Below, one piece after another: positions 51,143 through 60,059 of a stretch of DNA of 64,000 nt. A model generated the notes under the pieces. That model saw only the letters and a list, made by a program, of their open reading frames with translations, searched no databases and was not told where the DNA came from. Made by a program: the position numbers and the translations under genes. The stretch is from Gordonibacter massiliensis (ex Traore et al. 2017) (GTDB lineage Bacteria > Actinomycetota > Coriobacteriia > Coriobacteriales > Eggerthellaceae). Within the stretch, counting starts at the first letter, position 1, and each line of letters begins with the position of its first letter. The stretch lies in NCBI GenBank assembly GCA_900170005.1, contig LT827128.1:558001-622000 (forward strand). The letters run 5' to 3'.

Positions 51143-52789
51143 ATGACCCGTTCAGTTATCGACCCGATCACCCGTATCGAGGGCCACCTCCGCGTCGAGA
51201 TGGAAGTGACCAACGGCAAGGTGTCCGACGCCTGGGTGTCGGGCGGCTGCTTCCGCGGCATGGAGATGGTCGTGGAGAACCGCACGCCCGAAGACGCGGC
51301 GCAGATCGTGCAGCGCATCTGCGGCGTGTGCCCGGTGTCCCACGCGCACTCGTCCACCATCGCGGCCGAGCATGCCTACGGCATCAAGATCTCGAACAAC
51401 GCGCGCATCATCCGCAACATCTTGGAAGGCGCCCAGTTCCTCCACAGCCATATCCTGTGGTTCTACAACCTGGCGGCCCTGGACTACGTGAACCCGCTCA
51501 ACGCCCTCAAGGCCAACGCGGCGGACGCCTACGACCTGGCCCAGGCTGCCGGCACCTCTATGAACAGCGACTTCGTGGCCCTGCAGGAGCGCCTGTCGAA
51601 CTTCGCCGACAACGGCCAGCTGTCCATCTTCTCGGGCAACTGGTTCGACGCGGAGGACGGCACGGGCTACAAGCTCCCGCCCGAGCTCGACCTCATCTGC
51701 ACGGCCCACTACCTGGAGGCGCTGCAGATGCAGGCCAAGGCCTCCCAGATCTCGGCCATCATCGGCGGCAAGATGCCGCACGTCATGACGCTCATCCCGG
51801 GCGGCACGGCGTTCGTGCCCACCGACCAGAAGCTCGACGATCTCAAGTACCTCGTCGACGAGGTGTACAACTGGGTCGAGGCCACGATGATCCCCGACAC
51901 CCTGGCCATCGCGCCGTACTACATCGACGCGCTCAACTGGGGCAAGGGCTGCGGCCGCTACGTGGCCTGGGGCGTGTTCGAGAACGAGAGCATGGAGCTG
52001 GCCGACCGTTACCTGCCCATGGGCGTCATCGACGACAAGCTCAACCTCTCGGACGTCAAGGAAGAGCTCATCACCGAGTACATGGGCCACTCCTGGTACA
52101 AGGGCGAGGAGACCTACACCTCCCCGTACTTCGTCACGGAGCCCGAGTACACCGAGTACGACGTGAACGACCGCTACACGTGGGTCAAGTGCCCAGCCTA
52201 CGACGGCAAGCCCTACGAGGCCGGCGGCCTGTCCCGCATCCTCGCGGCGTACAAGCGCAACGTGCCGTTCATCGTGGAGCAGGTCGACGGCCTGCTTGAG
52301 GCCCTGGGCGCTCCCGGGCAGATCGGCGTGGCGCAGTCCACGCTCGGCCGCACCGCCGTTCGCCAGATCGAGACGCTCTACATCGCCGGCCTCATGAAGG
52401 ACTGGGTCGCGGAGCTGTGCGAGGCCGTGAAGAGCGGCGACAGCGACTACTTCCGCGAGCCCTCCACCATCACCGGTTCCGGCACGGGCTTCTGGGAGGC
52501 CCCCCGCGGCGCCCTGTACCACTCGGAAGAGGTCAAGGACGGCAAGATCACGGGCTACCAGATCATCATCCCGACCACGTGGAACCTTGCGCCGAAGAAC
52601 GCCAACGGCGAGAGCGGCCCGATGGAGCAGGCGCTCATCGGCAACCCGGTGGGCGACATCGAGAAGCCCATCAACGCCCTGCGCACCGTGCATAGCTTCG
52701 ACCCCTGCACGGCCTGCGCGGTCCACATCACCGAGCCGGCGACGGGCAAGAGCTTCGAGACCGTCACGAGTCCTTGGGGGGTGAAGTAA
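51143..52789 (+). CDS. hyaB: Membrane-bound [NiFe] hydrogenase, large subunit
   Basis: The 548-aa catalytic subunit has RICGVCPVSHAHSS near residue 55 and DPCTACAVH near the C-terminus. Twenty residues (from ITEPATGKSF) follow that His and are expected to be removed by the maturation protease encoded at 56792-57463. It oxidises H2 outside the membrane after co-export with HyaA. It begins 6 bp after hyaA; the 3' end abuts hyaC. Confidence 0.95.
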   Translation: MTRSVIDPITRIEGHLRVEMEVTNGKVSDAWVSGGCFRGMEMVVENRTPEDAAQIVQRICGVCPVSHAHSSTIAAEHAYGIKISNNARIIRNILEGAQFLHSHILWFYNLAALDYVNPLNALKANAADAYDLAQAAGTSMNSDFVALQERLSNFADNGQLSIFSGNWFDAEDGTGYKLPPELDLICTAHYLEALQMQAKASQISAIIGGKMPHVMTLIPGGTAFVPTDQKLDDLKYLVDEVYNWVEATMIPDTLAIAPYYIDALNWGKGCGRYVAWGVFENESMELADRYLPMGVIDDKLNLSDVKEELITEYMGHSWYKGEETYTSPYFVTEPEYTEYDVNDRYTWVKCPAYDGKPYEAGGLSRILAAYKRNVPFIVEQVDGLLEALGAPGQIGVAQSTLGRTAVRQIETLYIAGLMKDWVAELCEAVKSGDSDYFREPSTITGSGTGFWEAPRGALYHSEEVKDGKITGYQIIIPTTWNLAPKNANGESGPMEQALIGNPVGDIEKPINALRTVHSFDPCTACAVHITEPATGKSFETVTSPWGVK

Positions 52790-52790
52790 C

Positions 52791-53486
52791 ATGGCGCACT
52801 TGGCACACTATCGCGAAGCGCATCCGATGCCCTTCGTCATCACGCACTGGATCAACCTGGTTTGCATGATCCTGCTGATCGTCACGGGCTTCAGCATCCA
52901 CTTCCCGTTCTGGGGCGGGTTCATGGGCATCGCCCGCGGCGTGCACGTGTTCTGCGGCTTCATTATCTTCCTGAACTGCATCGTCCGTCTGATCATGGCC
53001 TTCTTCGTGAAGTCCTCGCCGGACGGCGGCACGCGCTACCAGGTCACGGACTACAAGACGTGGCTGCCGCAGGCTGACAACCGCCACCAGCTGGGCGCGT
53101 GGATCAAGTACTACCTGTTCCTGAAGAAGGACCATCCGCTGGGCGCCAAGCTGGGCGTTCCGCAGAAGATCAGCTACCTGGCCATCCCCATCCTCATCAT
53201 CGTGATGTTCTACACGGGCCTGTGCCTGTGGGCTCCCACGATGAACTGGGGCTTCATGGCTGCCGGTACCGATCTGGTGGGCGGTCTCATGTCGATGCGC
53301 ATCATCCACTACTTCATGATGTACGTCTTCATCTGCTTCATGTTCATCCACATCTACCTGGCGAACATCGAGGGCATCTCCCCGACGCTGCTCATGTTCT
53401 TCTGGAAAGAGCACGGCGGACTGGTCTACGATCCCGAGAACCATGTGATCGTGGGCGAGGACGACCTGCACCACAAGAAGGCTTAA
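52791..53486 (+). CDS. hyaC: Hydrogenase cytochrome b subunit
   Basis: The 231-aa protein has four or five membrane helices and conserved histidines for two b hemes (HPMPFVITHWINL, HVFCGFIIF, HYFMMYVFICFMFIHIYL). It accepts electrons from HyaA and reduces quinone. It starts 1 bp after hyaB, and a terminator follows. Confidence 0.92.
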   Translation: MAHLAHYREAHPMPFVITHWINLVCMILLIVTGFSIHFPFWGGFMGIARGVHVFCGFIIFLNCIVRLIMAFFVKSSPDGGTRYQVTDYKTWLPQADNRHQLGAWIKYYLFLKKDHPLGAKLGVPQKISYLAIPILIIVMFYTGLCLWAPTMNWGFMAAGTDLVGGLMSMRIIHYFMMYVFICFMFIHIYLANIEGISPTLLMFFWKEHGGLVYDPENHVIVGEDDLHHKKA

Positions 53487-53530
53487 GGCGCGCGACCGTC
53501 GCACGGTTTGCAGCTTTCGAAGCTTCGAAG

Positions 53531-53560
53531 GGGGCCCGGGAAACCGGGCTCCCTTTTCTG
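53531..53560 (+). terminator. Rho-independent terminator after hyaABC
   Basis: GGGGGCCCGG-GAAA-CCGGGCTCCC forms a stem followed by TTTTCT. Confidence 0.9.
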
Positions 53561-53796
53561 TGTTGGCGCACCGTGCGTCGAAGGCTCGCGCACGGCGCGC
53601 GGCTTCGCCTGCGCGGCGGGAGCGCTCGCGTTTCGCGTGTCGGCGGAACCGCGCGTTTGCCGCTCGCCGCCGGCGCGACCCGCGTGTCGGCCGTCGGGGC
53701 GTCCCGCGCCCTTCCGCCCGCCGATGCGCAATATCGTACAAGCGCGGCGGCGAGCGCATCGACTATACTTGGCCGATGCGAAAAGAGAGGGAGCAT

Positions 53797-54681
53797 ATGC
53801 GAGGCGAAGGCGGGCGGACCGAGCGTCCGCGGGCGGAGGAGGAGCCGAGAGGCATGGACGCGCGGGAGGTGCGGGCGTTCGCGCGCCCGGACGGTTCCCT
53901 GGTGGAGGTGTGCTCGCTCGCCGGGAACATCCGGGCGTTCCCCAACCATCTGCACGATCATTACGTGGTGGGCGCCTTGAACGCGAGCCGTCGCGCTCTC
54001 ACCATGGGCGGGCGGGAGCTGCACGTGCTGGAGCCGGGCGACGTGTTCTTGGTGAACCCCGGCGAGTCCCATGCGTGCGACCCGCTCGACGACGAGCCGT
54101 TCGCGTACCGCTGCGCGAACGTGCCCGTGAGCGCGGTCGCCGCGCTGGCCGGCGTGCCGGAGGCCGAGGCGCCGCGGTTCGCCGTGCCCGTGCTGCGCGA
54201 CGCCGCGCTGTTCGACCGGGCGGACGCCCTGTTCGCGCGGGCTGCGTCGGACGGGGGAGCCGCCGTCCTCGACGCGCTCGACGCGCTCGTGGCGGACTTG
54301 CTCGAAGCCGCGGCCGCTGCGGCGGCCGACGGGTCGGGCGGGCCGTCGGCTCCGGGCGCGCTCGTGGCCTCGGCGCGGGCCTTCATCGACGAGCGCTACG
54401 CCGAGCGCATCGCGCTCGAGGACGTGGCCGCCGTGACGGGGGCGAGCCGCTACGCGCTCGTGCGCGCCTTCAAAAGGGAGCTGGGCATCACGCCGGGCCG
54501 CTACCTCGCGGCCGTGCGCGTCATGCACGCGAAGAGCCTGTTGGAGCAGGGACGCTCGCCCGTGGAGGCGGCCGGCCTTGCGGGCTTCGCCGATCAGGCG
54601 CACCTGGGACGCGTGTTCCGCAACGTCACGGGGCTCACGCCGGCGCGTTACCGCGCCGCGTGCGGAAGGAGCGCCTCGTGA
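53797..54681 (+). CDS. AraC-family regulator
   Basis: The 294-aa protein has an AraC-type cupin sensor (about 30-130; HLHDHYVVGAL, GDVFLVNPGESH) and a C-terminal double HTH (DVAAVTGASRYALVRAFKRELGITPGRYL; AGFADQAHLGRVFRNVTGLTPARYR). GAGAGG 6 bp upstream favours the ATG at 53797 over that at 53776. A TATACT -10 lies at 53764-53769. It overlaps the EamA gene by 4 bp and probably controls it in response to a small ligand. Confidence 0.9.
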   Translation: MRGEGGRTERPRAEEEPRGMDAREVRAFARPDGSLVEVCSLAGNIRAFPNHLHDHYVVGALNASRRALTMGGRELHVLEPGDVFLVNPGESHACDPLDDEPFAYRCANVPVSAVAALAGVPEAEAPRFAVPVLRDAALFDRADALFARAASDGGAAVLDALDALVADLLEAAAAAAADGSGGPSAPGALVASARAFIDERYAERIALEDVAAVTGASRYALVRAFKRELGITPGRYLAAVRVMHAKSLLEQGRSPVEAAGLAGFADQAHLGRVFRNVTGLTPARYRAACGRSAS

Positions 54682-55643
54682 GCGCCCGCGAGGCGGTAGC
54701 GGCCGCGCGCGCGGCCAAAGGCGGCGGCTCGGCGGCGCGCGGGCACCTGTTCGCGCTGTTCACCGTGGCGGTGTGGGGCACGACGTTCGTGGCCACGAAG
54801 GTGCTGCTCGTGGACTTCGCGCCCATCGAGATACTGTTCTACCGCTTCCTCATAGGGTTCTTGGTGCTGTGGGCGTGCCGTCCGCGGCACGTGAAGCTGG
54901 GCGGCTGGCGCGAAGAGGCGCTTGTGGCGGCGGCGGGCCTCACGGGCGTGGTGCTGTACTTCCTGTTCGAGAACATCGCGCTCACCTACACCACGGCCAG
55001 CAACGTGGGCGTGATCGTGGCGGTGAACCCGTTCTTCACGGCGCTGCTGTCGTCGATCCTGCTGCGCGACGAGAAGCTGCACCCCGTGTTCTTCGCCGGC
55101 TTCGCGCTGGCCATGGCGGGCATCGTGCTCATCAGCTGGGACGGGTTGGGCACGGGCGGCGTCGTGGGAGACGTGCTGGCCGTGGCGGCTGCGGCCGTGT
55201 GGGCCTTCTACGCCGTGCTCACGCGCAAGCTGGCGGCGCTGTGCGACGACACCATCCAAATGACGAAGCGCACGTTCGCCTGGGGCCTCGTGCTCATGGT
55301 GCCCGCGCTGTTCCTGCTGGACTTCCACTTCGGGGTCGAGCGGTTCGTCGATCCGGTCATGACGGCGAACATGCTGTTTCTGGGCGTGGGCGCGTCGGCG
55401 GCGTGCTTCGCCACGTGGGGCATCGCCGTGAAGCTTCTGGGCGCCGTGAAGACGAGCGCCTACATCTACCTCGTGCCCGTCATCACGGTGGCGGCGTCGG
55501 TGGTGGTGCTGGGCGAGCCTCTCACGCCGCAGATCTGCATCGGCGTGGTGCTGACGTGCGCCGGGCTGGTGCTGTCGGAGCGCGGCAAGGGGGCGCCGCC
55601 CGCCGGGTCGGACGAAGCCCCGCCTAGCTCTGCCGATCGATGA
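54678..55643 (+). CDS. EamA/DMT-family transporter
   Basis: The 321-aa protein has ten membrane helices in two EamA repeats (FALFTVAVWGTTFVATKVLL; VLAVAAAAVWAFYAVLTRKL). Such carriers export amino acids or other metabolites. The GTG start overlaps the AraC stop, with GGAAGGAG 7 bp upstream. Its last 20 bp overlap the convergent flavin reductase gene. Confidence 0.9.
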   Translation: MSAREAVAAARAAKGGGSAARGHLFALFTVAVWGTTFVATKVLLVDFAPIEILFYRFLIGFLVLWACRPRHVKLGGWREEALVAAAGLTGVVLYFLFENIALTYTTASNVGVIVAVNPFFTALLSSILLRDEKLHPVFFAGFALAMAGIVLISWDGLGTGGVVGDVLAVAAAAVWAFYAVLTRKLAALCDDTIQMTKRTFAWGLVLMVPALFLLDFHFGVERFVDPVMTANMLFLGVGASAACFATWGIAVKLLGAVKTSAYIYLVPVITVAASVVVLGEPLTPQICIGVVLTCAGLVLSERGKGAPPAGSDEAPPSSADR

Positions 55644-56181
55644 AGCGCACGAAGGCTTCGGCCTGCTTCTCCAGGTAGGGAGCCGAGGCGTCCAGCTTGA
55701 GCACGCCGTCTTCGGCCTGCGTGGCGATGTGGGGGATGGCCAGGCGCGGCTGGTTCATGATGCGCGCGTCCAGGAAGCTGAGCACGCCCACGAGCTGGTC
55801 CTGCGCATGCGCCGCGCCGCTCATGCCGATGCTCGCGCCCGCCAGCGCCACGGGCTTGCCGGCCAGCACCTGGCCCTCGGTGTCGCTCACCGGGCGCGAG
55901 AGCCAGTCGAGGAGGTTCTTCAAGGGGCCGGGGATGGCGTGGTTGTACTCGGGGCTGAACAGCCACAGGCCGTCGGCCCGCTTGACCTCGTCGCGCACGC
56001 GGGTCACGGCGGCGGGGGCGGGATGCTCGGCGTCTTGGTTCATGAAGGGGACGTCGTCCCAGGCGAGGATGCGGTAGTCGATCTCGGGGTGCAGCTTGGC
56101 GAGCACTGCTCCCGCCGCCTCGGCGAGCTGGCGGTTGTAGCTTGCCGCGCGGAGCGATCCGGCGATGGCGAGAATGTTCAT
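55624..56181 (-). CDS. NAD(P)H-dependent FMN reductase-like flavoprotein
   Basis: The 185-aa flavodoxin-fold protein has LAIAGSLRAASYNRQLAEAA (FMN phosphate loop), LWLFSPEYNHAIPGPLKNLLDWLSR and GASIGMSGAAHAQDQL. It reduces flavin, quinone or azo substrates using NAD(P)H. GAGG precedes the ATG at 56181. It is convergent with EamA. Confidence 0.92.
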   Translation of the reverse strand: MNILAIAGSLRAASYNRQLAEAAGAVLAKLHPEIDYRILAWDDVPFMNQDAEHPAPAAVTRVRDEVKRADGLWLFSPEYNHAIPGPLKNLLDWLSRPVSDTEGQVLAGKPVALAGASIGMSGAAHAQDQLVGVLSFLDARIMNQPRLAIPHIATQAEDGVLKLDASAPYLEKQAEAFVRFIDRQS

Positions 56182-56319
56182 GAGGGGTTCCTCGATTCGC
56201 TAATGTTATCTTGATGGTGCCATATGATAGCACGTTCGTCACGTGGGCTGACGGTTTGGCGCTGAACCGTCACAGAAAACCGCTCGGCCCTGCGCCGGCG
56301 CGGTCGATGCCGGCTTCGC

Positions 56320-56325
56320 TATAAT
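56320..56325 (+). promoter_or_regulatory. -10 TATAAT upstream of the membrane protein/protease pair
   Basis: A consensus TATAAT lies 32 bp before the TTG start; no clear -35. Confidence 0.5.
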
Positions 56326-56357
56326 AGGCGACGATCACGAGAGCGAAGGAGACTGCG

Positions 56358-56786
56358 TTGGCGGAGTTGACGGACGAGCAGATCGCGCAAGAAGAGAAGT
56401 TCCTCGAAGGCGTGCCCCGCGTGAACCTGGGCGCGCTGTTCCTGCCGCCCATCTGGGGGCCGGCCCACGGCATGTGGGCGGCCATCCTGTTCTACCCTAT
56501 ATGGCTGTTCGCGGACAACACGTTCTACGCGGCGTGGACCGAGCGCACCCCGCTCGCGCTTATCGTCGCGGCCGTCGTGTTCGTCACGCTCACGGCGGGC
56601 ACGGTGGCCTTCTCCCTCATCGGGCAGCCCATCGCAGCGCACCGCGCCGCGCAACGCGGTGCGGACAAGGACGTCTACCTGCGCAGGCAGCGCGTCTGGG
56701 CCGTCGTGAGCATCGTGGCAGGGTGCGCCATGATCGCGGCGGCCACGTACTACAACCTGGTCATCCGTCCCACGCTGGGGGAGTGA
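56358..56786 (+). CDS. Unrecognised three-span membrane protein
   Basis: The 142-aa protein has three predicted membrane segments (about 30-55, 62-90, 115-135) and begins with an acidic helix (ELTDEQIAQEEKF), then VPRVNLGALFLPPIWGPAHG. The rare TTG start is supported by AAGGAGA 6 bp upstream and the TATAAT promoter. It is separated from the hydrogenase maturation protease by 5 bp, so the two are co-transcribed. The function is unknown; a hydrogenase-related role is an inference. Confidence 0.75.
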   Translation: MAELTDEQIAQEEKFLEGVPRVNLGALFLPPIWGPAHGMWAAILFYPIWLFADNTFYAAWTERTPLALIVAAVVFVTLTAGTVAFSLIGQPIAAHRAAQRGADKDVYLRRQRVWAVVSIVAGCAMIAAATYYNLVIRPTLGE

Positions 56787-56791
56787 GCGGC

Positions 56792-57463
56792 ATGGAGCAG
56801 ACGAGCGTCGCGAACCCCGGAACCGAGGCCGCCGGAAGCGCCGCAGACGCCGATCGGGCCGAAGCCCGAGCCGAAGCCGCGGGAAGCGCCGCAGGCGCCG
56901 GCCGGGCCGAGGCCGACGAGCGGGCCAGAACTGCCGACGCCGCACGCGTGCCGGCCGCGCCGCGCCGCATCGGGGTGTTCTGCGTGGGCAACAAGCTCAT
57001 GCTCGACGACGGGCTGGGCACCGCCGTGTACGAGGAGCTGACGGAGCGCTACGAGGCGCCCGACAACGTGGAGCTGTTCGACGTGGGGTGCTTGAGCATG
57101 GACATGCTGCCCTACGTGCGCGACTTCGACGTGCTCGTCACGGTGGACGCCGTGGACGGCACGGACGCCGAGCCGGGAACCGTGTTCCGCTTCGAGCCCG
57201 ACGCCATGGCGCGCCATTCGGGGGCCACGGCCTCGCTGCACGACCTGAAGCTCGTGGATTTGTTCGACGCGGCCTTGCTTTTGGGCTACGAGGCGGAGGG
57301 GCTGTGCCTGGGCATGCAGGTGGAGAACCCCTCGCCGGCCGTGGTCACGGTGGGCCTCACGCCGAAGGTGGCCGCCGCGCTGCCGCTTTTGGTGGAGACG
57401 GTGGCGGGCGAGCTCGCCCGCCTGGGATCGCCGCTCGTTCCGCGCACGGGCGCGAGCGCCTAG
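56792..57463 (+). CDS. hyaD: [NiFe] hydrogenase maturation endopeptidase (HyaD/HycI type)
   Basis: The 223-aa protein has the protease fold motifs GNKLMLDDGLGTAVYEEL, a second metal ligand in ELFDVGCLSMDM, and HDLKLVDLFDAALLLG with the conserved His. The first 55 residues are an Ala/Glu/Arg-rich repeat-like extension absent from typical roughly 160-aa members. It should clip the C-terminal peptide of HyaB (52730-52789). The AraC/EamA pair and the flavin reductase lie between it and hyaABC. GGGGGAG precedes the ATG. Confidence 0.88.
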   Translation: MEQTSVANPGTEAAGSAADADRAEARAEAAGSAAGAGRAEADERARTADAARVPAAPRRIGVFCVGNKLMLDDGLGTAVYEELTERYEAPDNVELFDVGCLSMDMLPYVRDFDVLVTVDAVDGTDAEPGTVFRFEPDAMARHSGATASLHDLKLVDLFDAALLLGYEAEGLCLGMQVENPSPAVVTVGLTPKVAAALPLLVETVAGELARLGSPLVPRTGASA

Positions 57464-57503
57464 GCGCGCGGCGCCGGCAGCCCGATTCGGCACCAAGCGC
57501 CGG

Positions 57504-59189
57504 CTAGGACTCCGAGCCGTCCGGGCCTAGGAAGCGCTCTTCGAACGCGTCGGCCGAAAGCGGGCGCGACACGAGGAAGCCCTGGACGTTGTCGGCGCCG
57601 ATGGCGCGTACCGCGTCGAGCTCCGTGCTCTCCTCCACGCCCTCCACGGTCACCTCGATGTCCACGCTGTGGCACAGGTCGATGACGGCGTCGATGAACG
57701 CGCGGTTGAACGACTCGGCGTGGATGTTCTTGATGAACAGCCGGTCGATCTTCACGATGTCGGCAGGCGATTGCGACAGCAGGCCGAGCGAGGAGTACCC
57801 CGTGCCGAAATCGTCCATGGCCAGGCGGATGCCCAGGGCGCGCAGCCGGTCGAACGTCGTGCGCAGGGCGTCGAGGTCCGTCACGAAGTAGCTTTCGGTC
57901 ATCTCCAGCACGATGCGCTGCGCGTCGACGTCCGCTTCGGCCAACGTGCGCTCGACGAAGGGGACGAAGTCGGCTTCGAGCATCTGCAGATACGAGATGT
58001 TCACGTTCATGATGAAGTCGGGTCGCACGCGGTTCCACGCTGCGCACTGCCTGACGGCCTGCTCGAACACCCAGCGCCCCACGGCTCCGATGAGCCCGTA
58101 GGATTCCAAAACCGGGATGAACTCCACGGGGCTCACGCTGCCGAACTCCTCCGTGCTCCAGCGCAAAAGCGCCTCGGCCCCTGCTATGCGCAGCGTGTCG
58201 GCTTCGACGAGGGGCTGGTAGTGCACGGAGAAGCCCTTCATGCCGTCCATGACGGACGCCTGCAGGCGGTCGCTGAGCTCCAAGCGCCGCAGCTTCTCCT
58301 TCGACATGGCGGGCGAGAAGAACGACACCGTGTTCTTGCCGCGGTGCTTGCTTTCCTCCAAGGCGCTTTCGGCGTGCTTGACCAAGTCGAGCCCCGTGGC
58401 GCCGTCCTCGCCGATCATGGCTATGCCGCCGGACACCGTGCAGAAGTACGGCACGCCGTCGATGTCCTGCTGGCGGTTGGCGAAGGCGTGCACGGTGCGG
58501 TACAGGTCTTCCATCGCGTTGCGGTCGCCGTCGTCGAGCACGATGGCGAACTCGTCGCCGTCGAAGCGGAAGGCGGTGGCGTCGTCGGGCAGCAGGCGCA
58601 GCGTGGACTGCGCGAACCGGCGCAGCACGCCGTTTCCGAACGCATGGTCGTTGAGGGAGTTGATGCGCGAGAAGTCGTCGAGGCCCAGCAGCAGGATGCC
58701 GCCCTCCATGCGGTTGCGCGCGAGCAGGCGGTCGAGCACCTGCAGGCATTTCTCGTGCATGAACAGGCCGGTGATGGCGTCGACCTTGCCTTTGCGCTCC
58801 AGGTTCGTGATGGCCCCCGAGAACAGCACGGGCTCGCCCTGGTCGTCGCGCATCAGCAAGCCGCGGCACACGATCCAGACGTGCTCGCCCTTGCGGTTGA
58901 CCACCTGGTACTCGAGGTCGTGCTCGTCGGTCTTGCCGGACAGCAGATCGTCGATGGACTCGTCGAAGCTCGGACGGTCGCGCTCCAGGACGAGGTCGCG
59001 CCAGCGGGGGATGAGCCCCTCGAACAGGCGGTCGGGCAAATCGAAGTCGCGCAGCATGTTCTCGGATACGAGCGCCATGTCGGTTCTCATGTCGATGATG
59101 TACAGGTAGTCGTCGGTGCTGTAGGCGACGGCGTCGTAGAACAAGCGCGGATCGAGATTAAACGAGCTCAGCGCTTCTTGCGTGTTCAT
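57504..59189 (-). CDS. PAS-GGDEF-EAL protein, probable c-di-GMP phosphodiesterase
   Basis: The 561-aa cytoplasmic protein has a PAS-like sensor (about 15-130), a GGDEF domain whose signature is DGDEF (210-214) instead of GGDEF, and an EAL domain (about 315-555). The EAL domain has catalytic and metal residues: GAEALLRW, VNISYLQM, LEMTES, MDDFGTGYSS, VKIDRLFI and VTVEGVEE. The degenerate GGDEF probably senses GTP, while the EAL domain degrades c-di-GMP. It is a lone gene with its own upstream region. Confidence 0.9.
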   Translation of the reverse strand: MNTQEALSSFNLDPRLFYDAVAYSTDDYLYIIDMRTDMALVSENMLRDFDLPDRLFEGLIPRWRDLVLERDRPSFDESIDDLLSGKTDEHDLEYQVVNRKGEHVWIVCRGLLMRDDQGEPVLFSGAITNLERKGKVDAITGLFMHEKCLQVLDRLLARNRMEGGILLLGLDDFSRINSLNDHAFGNGVLRRFAQSTLRLLPDDATAFRFDGDEFAIVLDDGDRNAMEDLYRTVHAFANRQQDIDGVPYFCTVSGGIAMIGEDGATGLDLVKHAESALEESKHRGKNTVSFFSPAMSKEKLRRLELSDRLQASVMDGMKGFSVHYQPLVEADTLRIAGAEALLRWSTEEFGSVSPVEFIPVLESYGLIGAVGRWVFEQAVRQCAAWNRVRPDFIMNVNISYLQMLEADFVPFVERTLAEADVDAQRIVLEMTESYFVTDLDALRTTFDRLRALGIRLAMDDFGTGYSSLGLLSQSPADIVKIDRLFIKNIHAESFNRAFIDAVIDLCHSVDIEVTVEGVEESTELDAVRAIGADNVQGFLVSRPLSADAFEERFLGPDGSES

Positions 59190-59472
59190 ACGGCCCTACC
59201 TCGAGTCTCGTGTATCGAGCGTTTCAAATTACCGTTGAGTATTGTAATGGAAACGCGCCTTGAAGTGGGCGAAAAACAGAAGCCGGCGATACCGGGCGCT
59301 TCTCGCGGCGGCGAGCGTCGCCTCGAAGCGGTGGGCGGCCGTGGTGATTGCATGACGAAACGCCAGCGGTTTTCTCACAAGGGGGCCGTGCGGCATTCGC
59401 AGCGGGGAGCCTGCGGGTAAGCTTTGGATAAAATGCAGCGGCCGCAAGGCTGTCGAAAAGGAGCTTCCCATC

Positions 59473-59895
59473 ATGAGGATTACCACCATCAGCGCTTACG
59501 AGACGTCCGCCGAGCAGTTCTTCGACGCTTTGGCGTCTTGGGACGTCGACCTTCTGCTGGACACCCGTCTGAAGAACACGAACCAGCTGGCCGGCTTCAC
59601 GAAGAAGAACGACCTGGCGTACTTCGTGCCGAAGCTGCTGCATGCCGACTACGCGCACGACAAGCTGTTCGCTCCGGCGCCCACCATGCTCGAGCGCTAC
59701 CTGCACGGCAACATAGCCTGGGACGCCTACGCCGACGCCTACCGCGAGGACATGCGCGAGCGCGAGGCCGTGCCGCAGTTCTACGACCGCTACGGCGCGT
59801 ACCAGAGCGTCTGCTTGCTGGGCACCGCCACCCGCAAGCGCCGCAGCCACGTGGAGGTGCTGAAGGAGATGCTCGAGGCTGCGCACGCGGAATGA
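59473..59895 (+). CDS. DUF488-family protein
   Basis: The 140-aa protein begins RITTISAYETSAEQFFDALASW and has the DUF488 core LLLDTRLKNTNQLAGFTKKNDL and VCLLGTATRKRRSHVEVL. The usual CxE metal or nucleic-acid residues near the end are not obvious. AAGGAG 8 bp upstream and a TAAAAT -10 at 59429-59434 support the start. The biochemical role of DUF488 is unknown. Confidence 0.85.
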   Translation: MRITTISAYETSAEQFFDALASWDVDLLLDTRLKNTNQLAGFTKKNDLAYFVPKLLHADYAHDKLFAPAPTMLERYLHGNIAWDAYADAYREDMREREAVPQFYDRYGAYQSVCLLGTATRKRRSHVEVLKEMLEAAHAE

Positions 59896-59998
59896 CAACC
59901 CGGCCCGCGTGTCGATGGTGGTTTTCCATAGAGAGACGCGTCGAATCCGCTTGCGGCACAACTTTCCCAAAGGTTTCAGCGCTCCCTAGCCTTTTCCC

Positions 59999-60044
59999 TT
60001 GCATAACTAGCGATTGCTAGTTATTATACTAGCAATCGCTAGTT
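59999..60044 (+). promoter_or_regulatory. TetR promoter/operator with a 40-bp palindrome
   Basis: The -35 TTGCAT (59999-60004) and -10 TATTAT (60022-60027) are 17 bp apart. AACTAGCGATTGCTAGTT (60005-60022) fills the spacer and is itself a dyad. The exact complement of its first 17 bases recurs at 60028-60044, so the whole 60005-60044 is a perfect palindrome around TATTAT. Two TetR dimers could block RNA polymerase. Confidence 0.85.
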
Positions 60045-60059
60045 ATGAGAGGAACGGGC

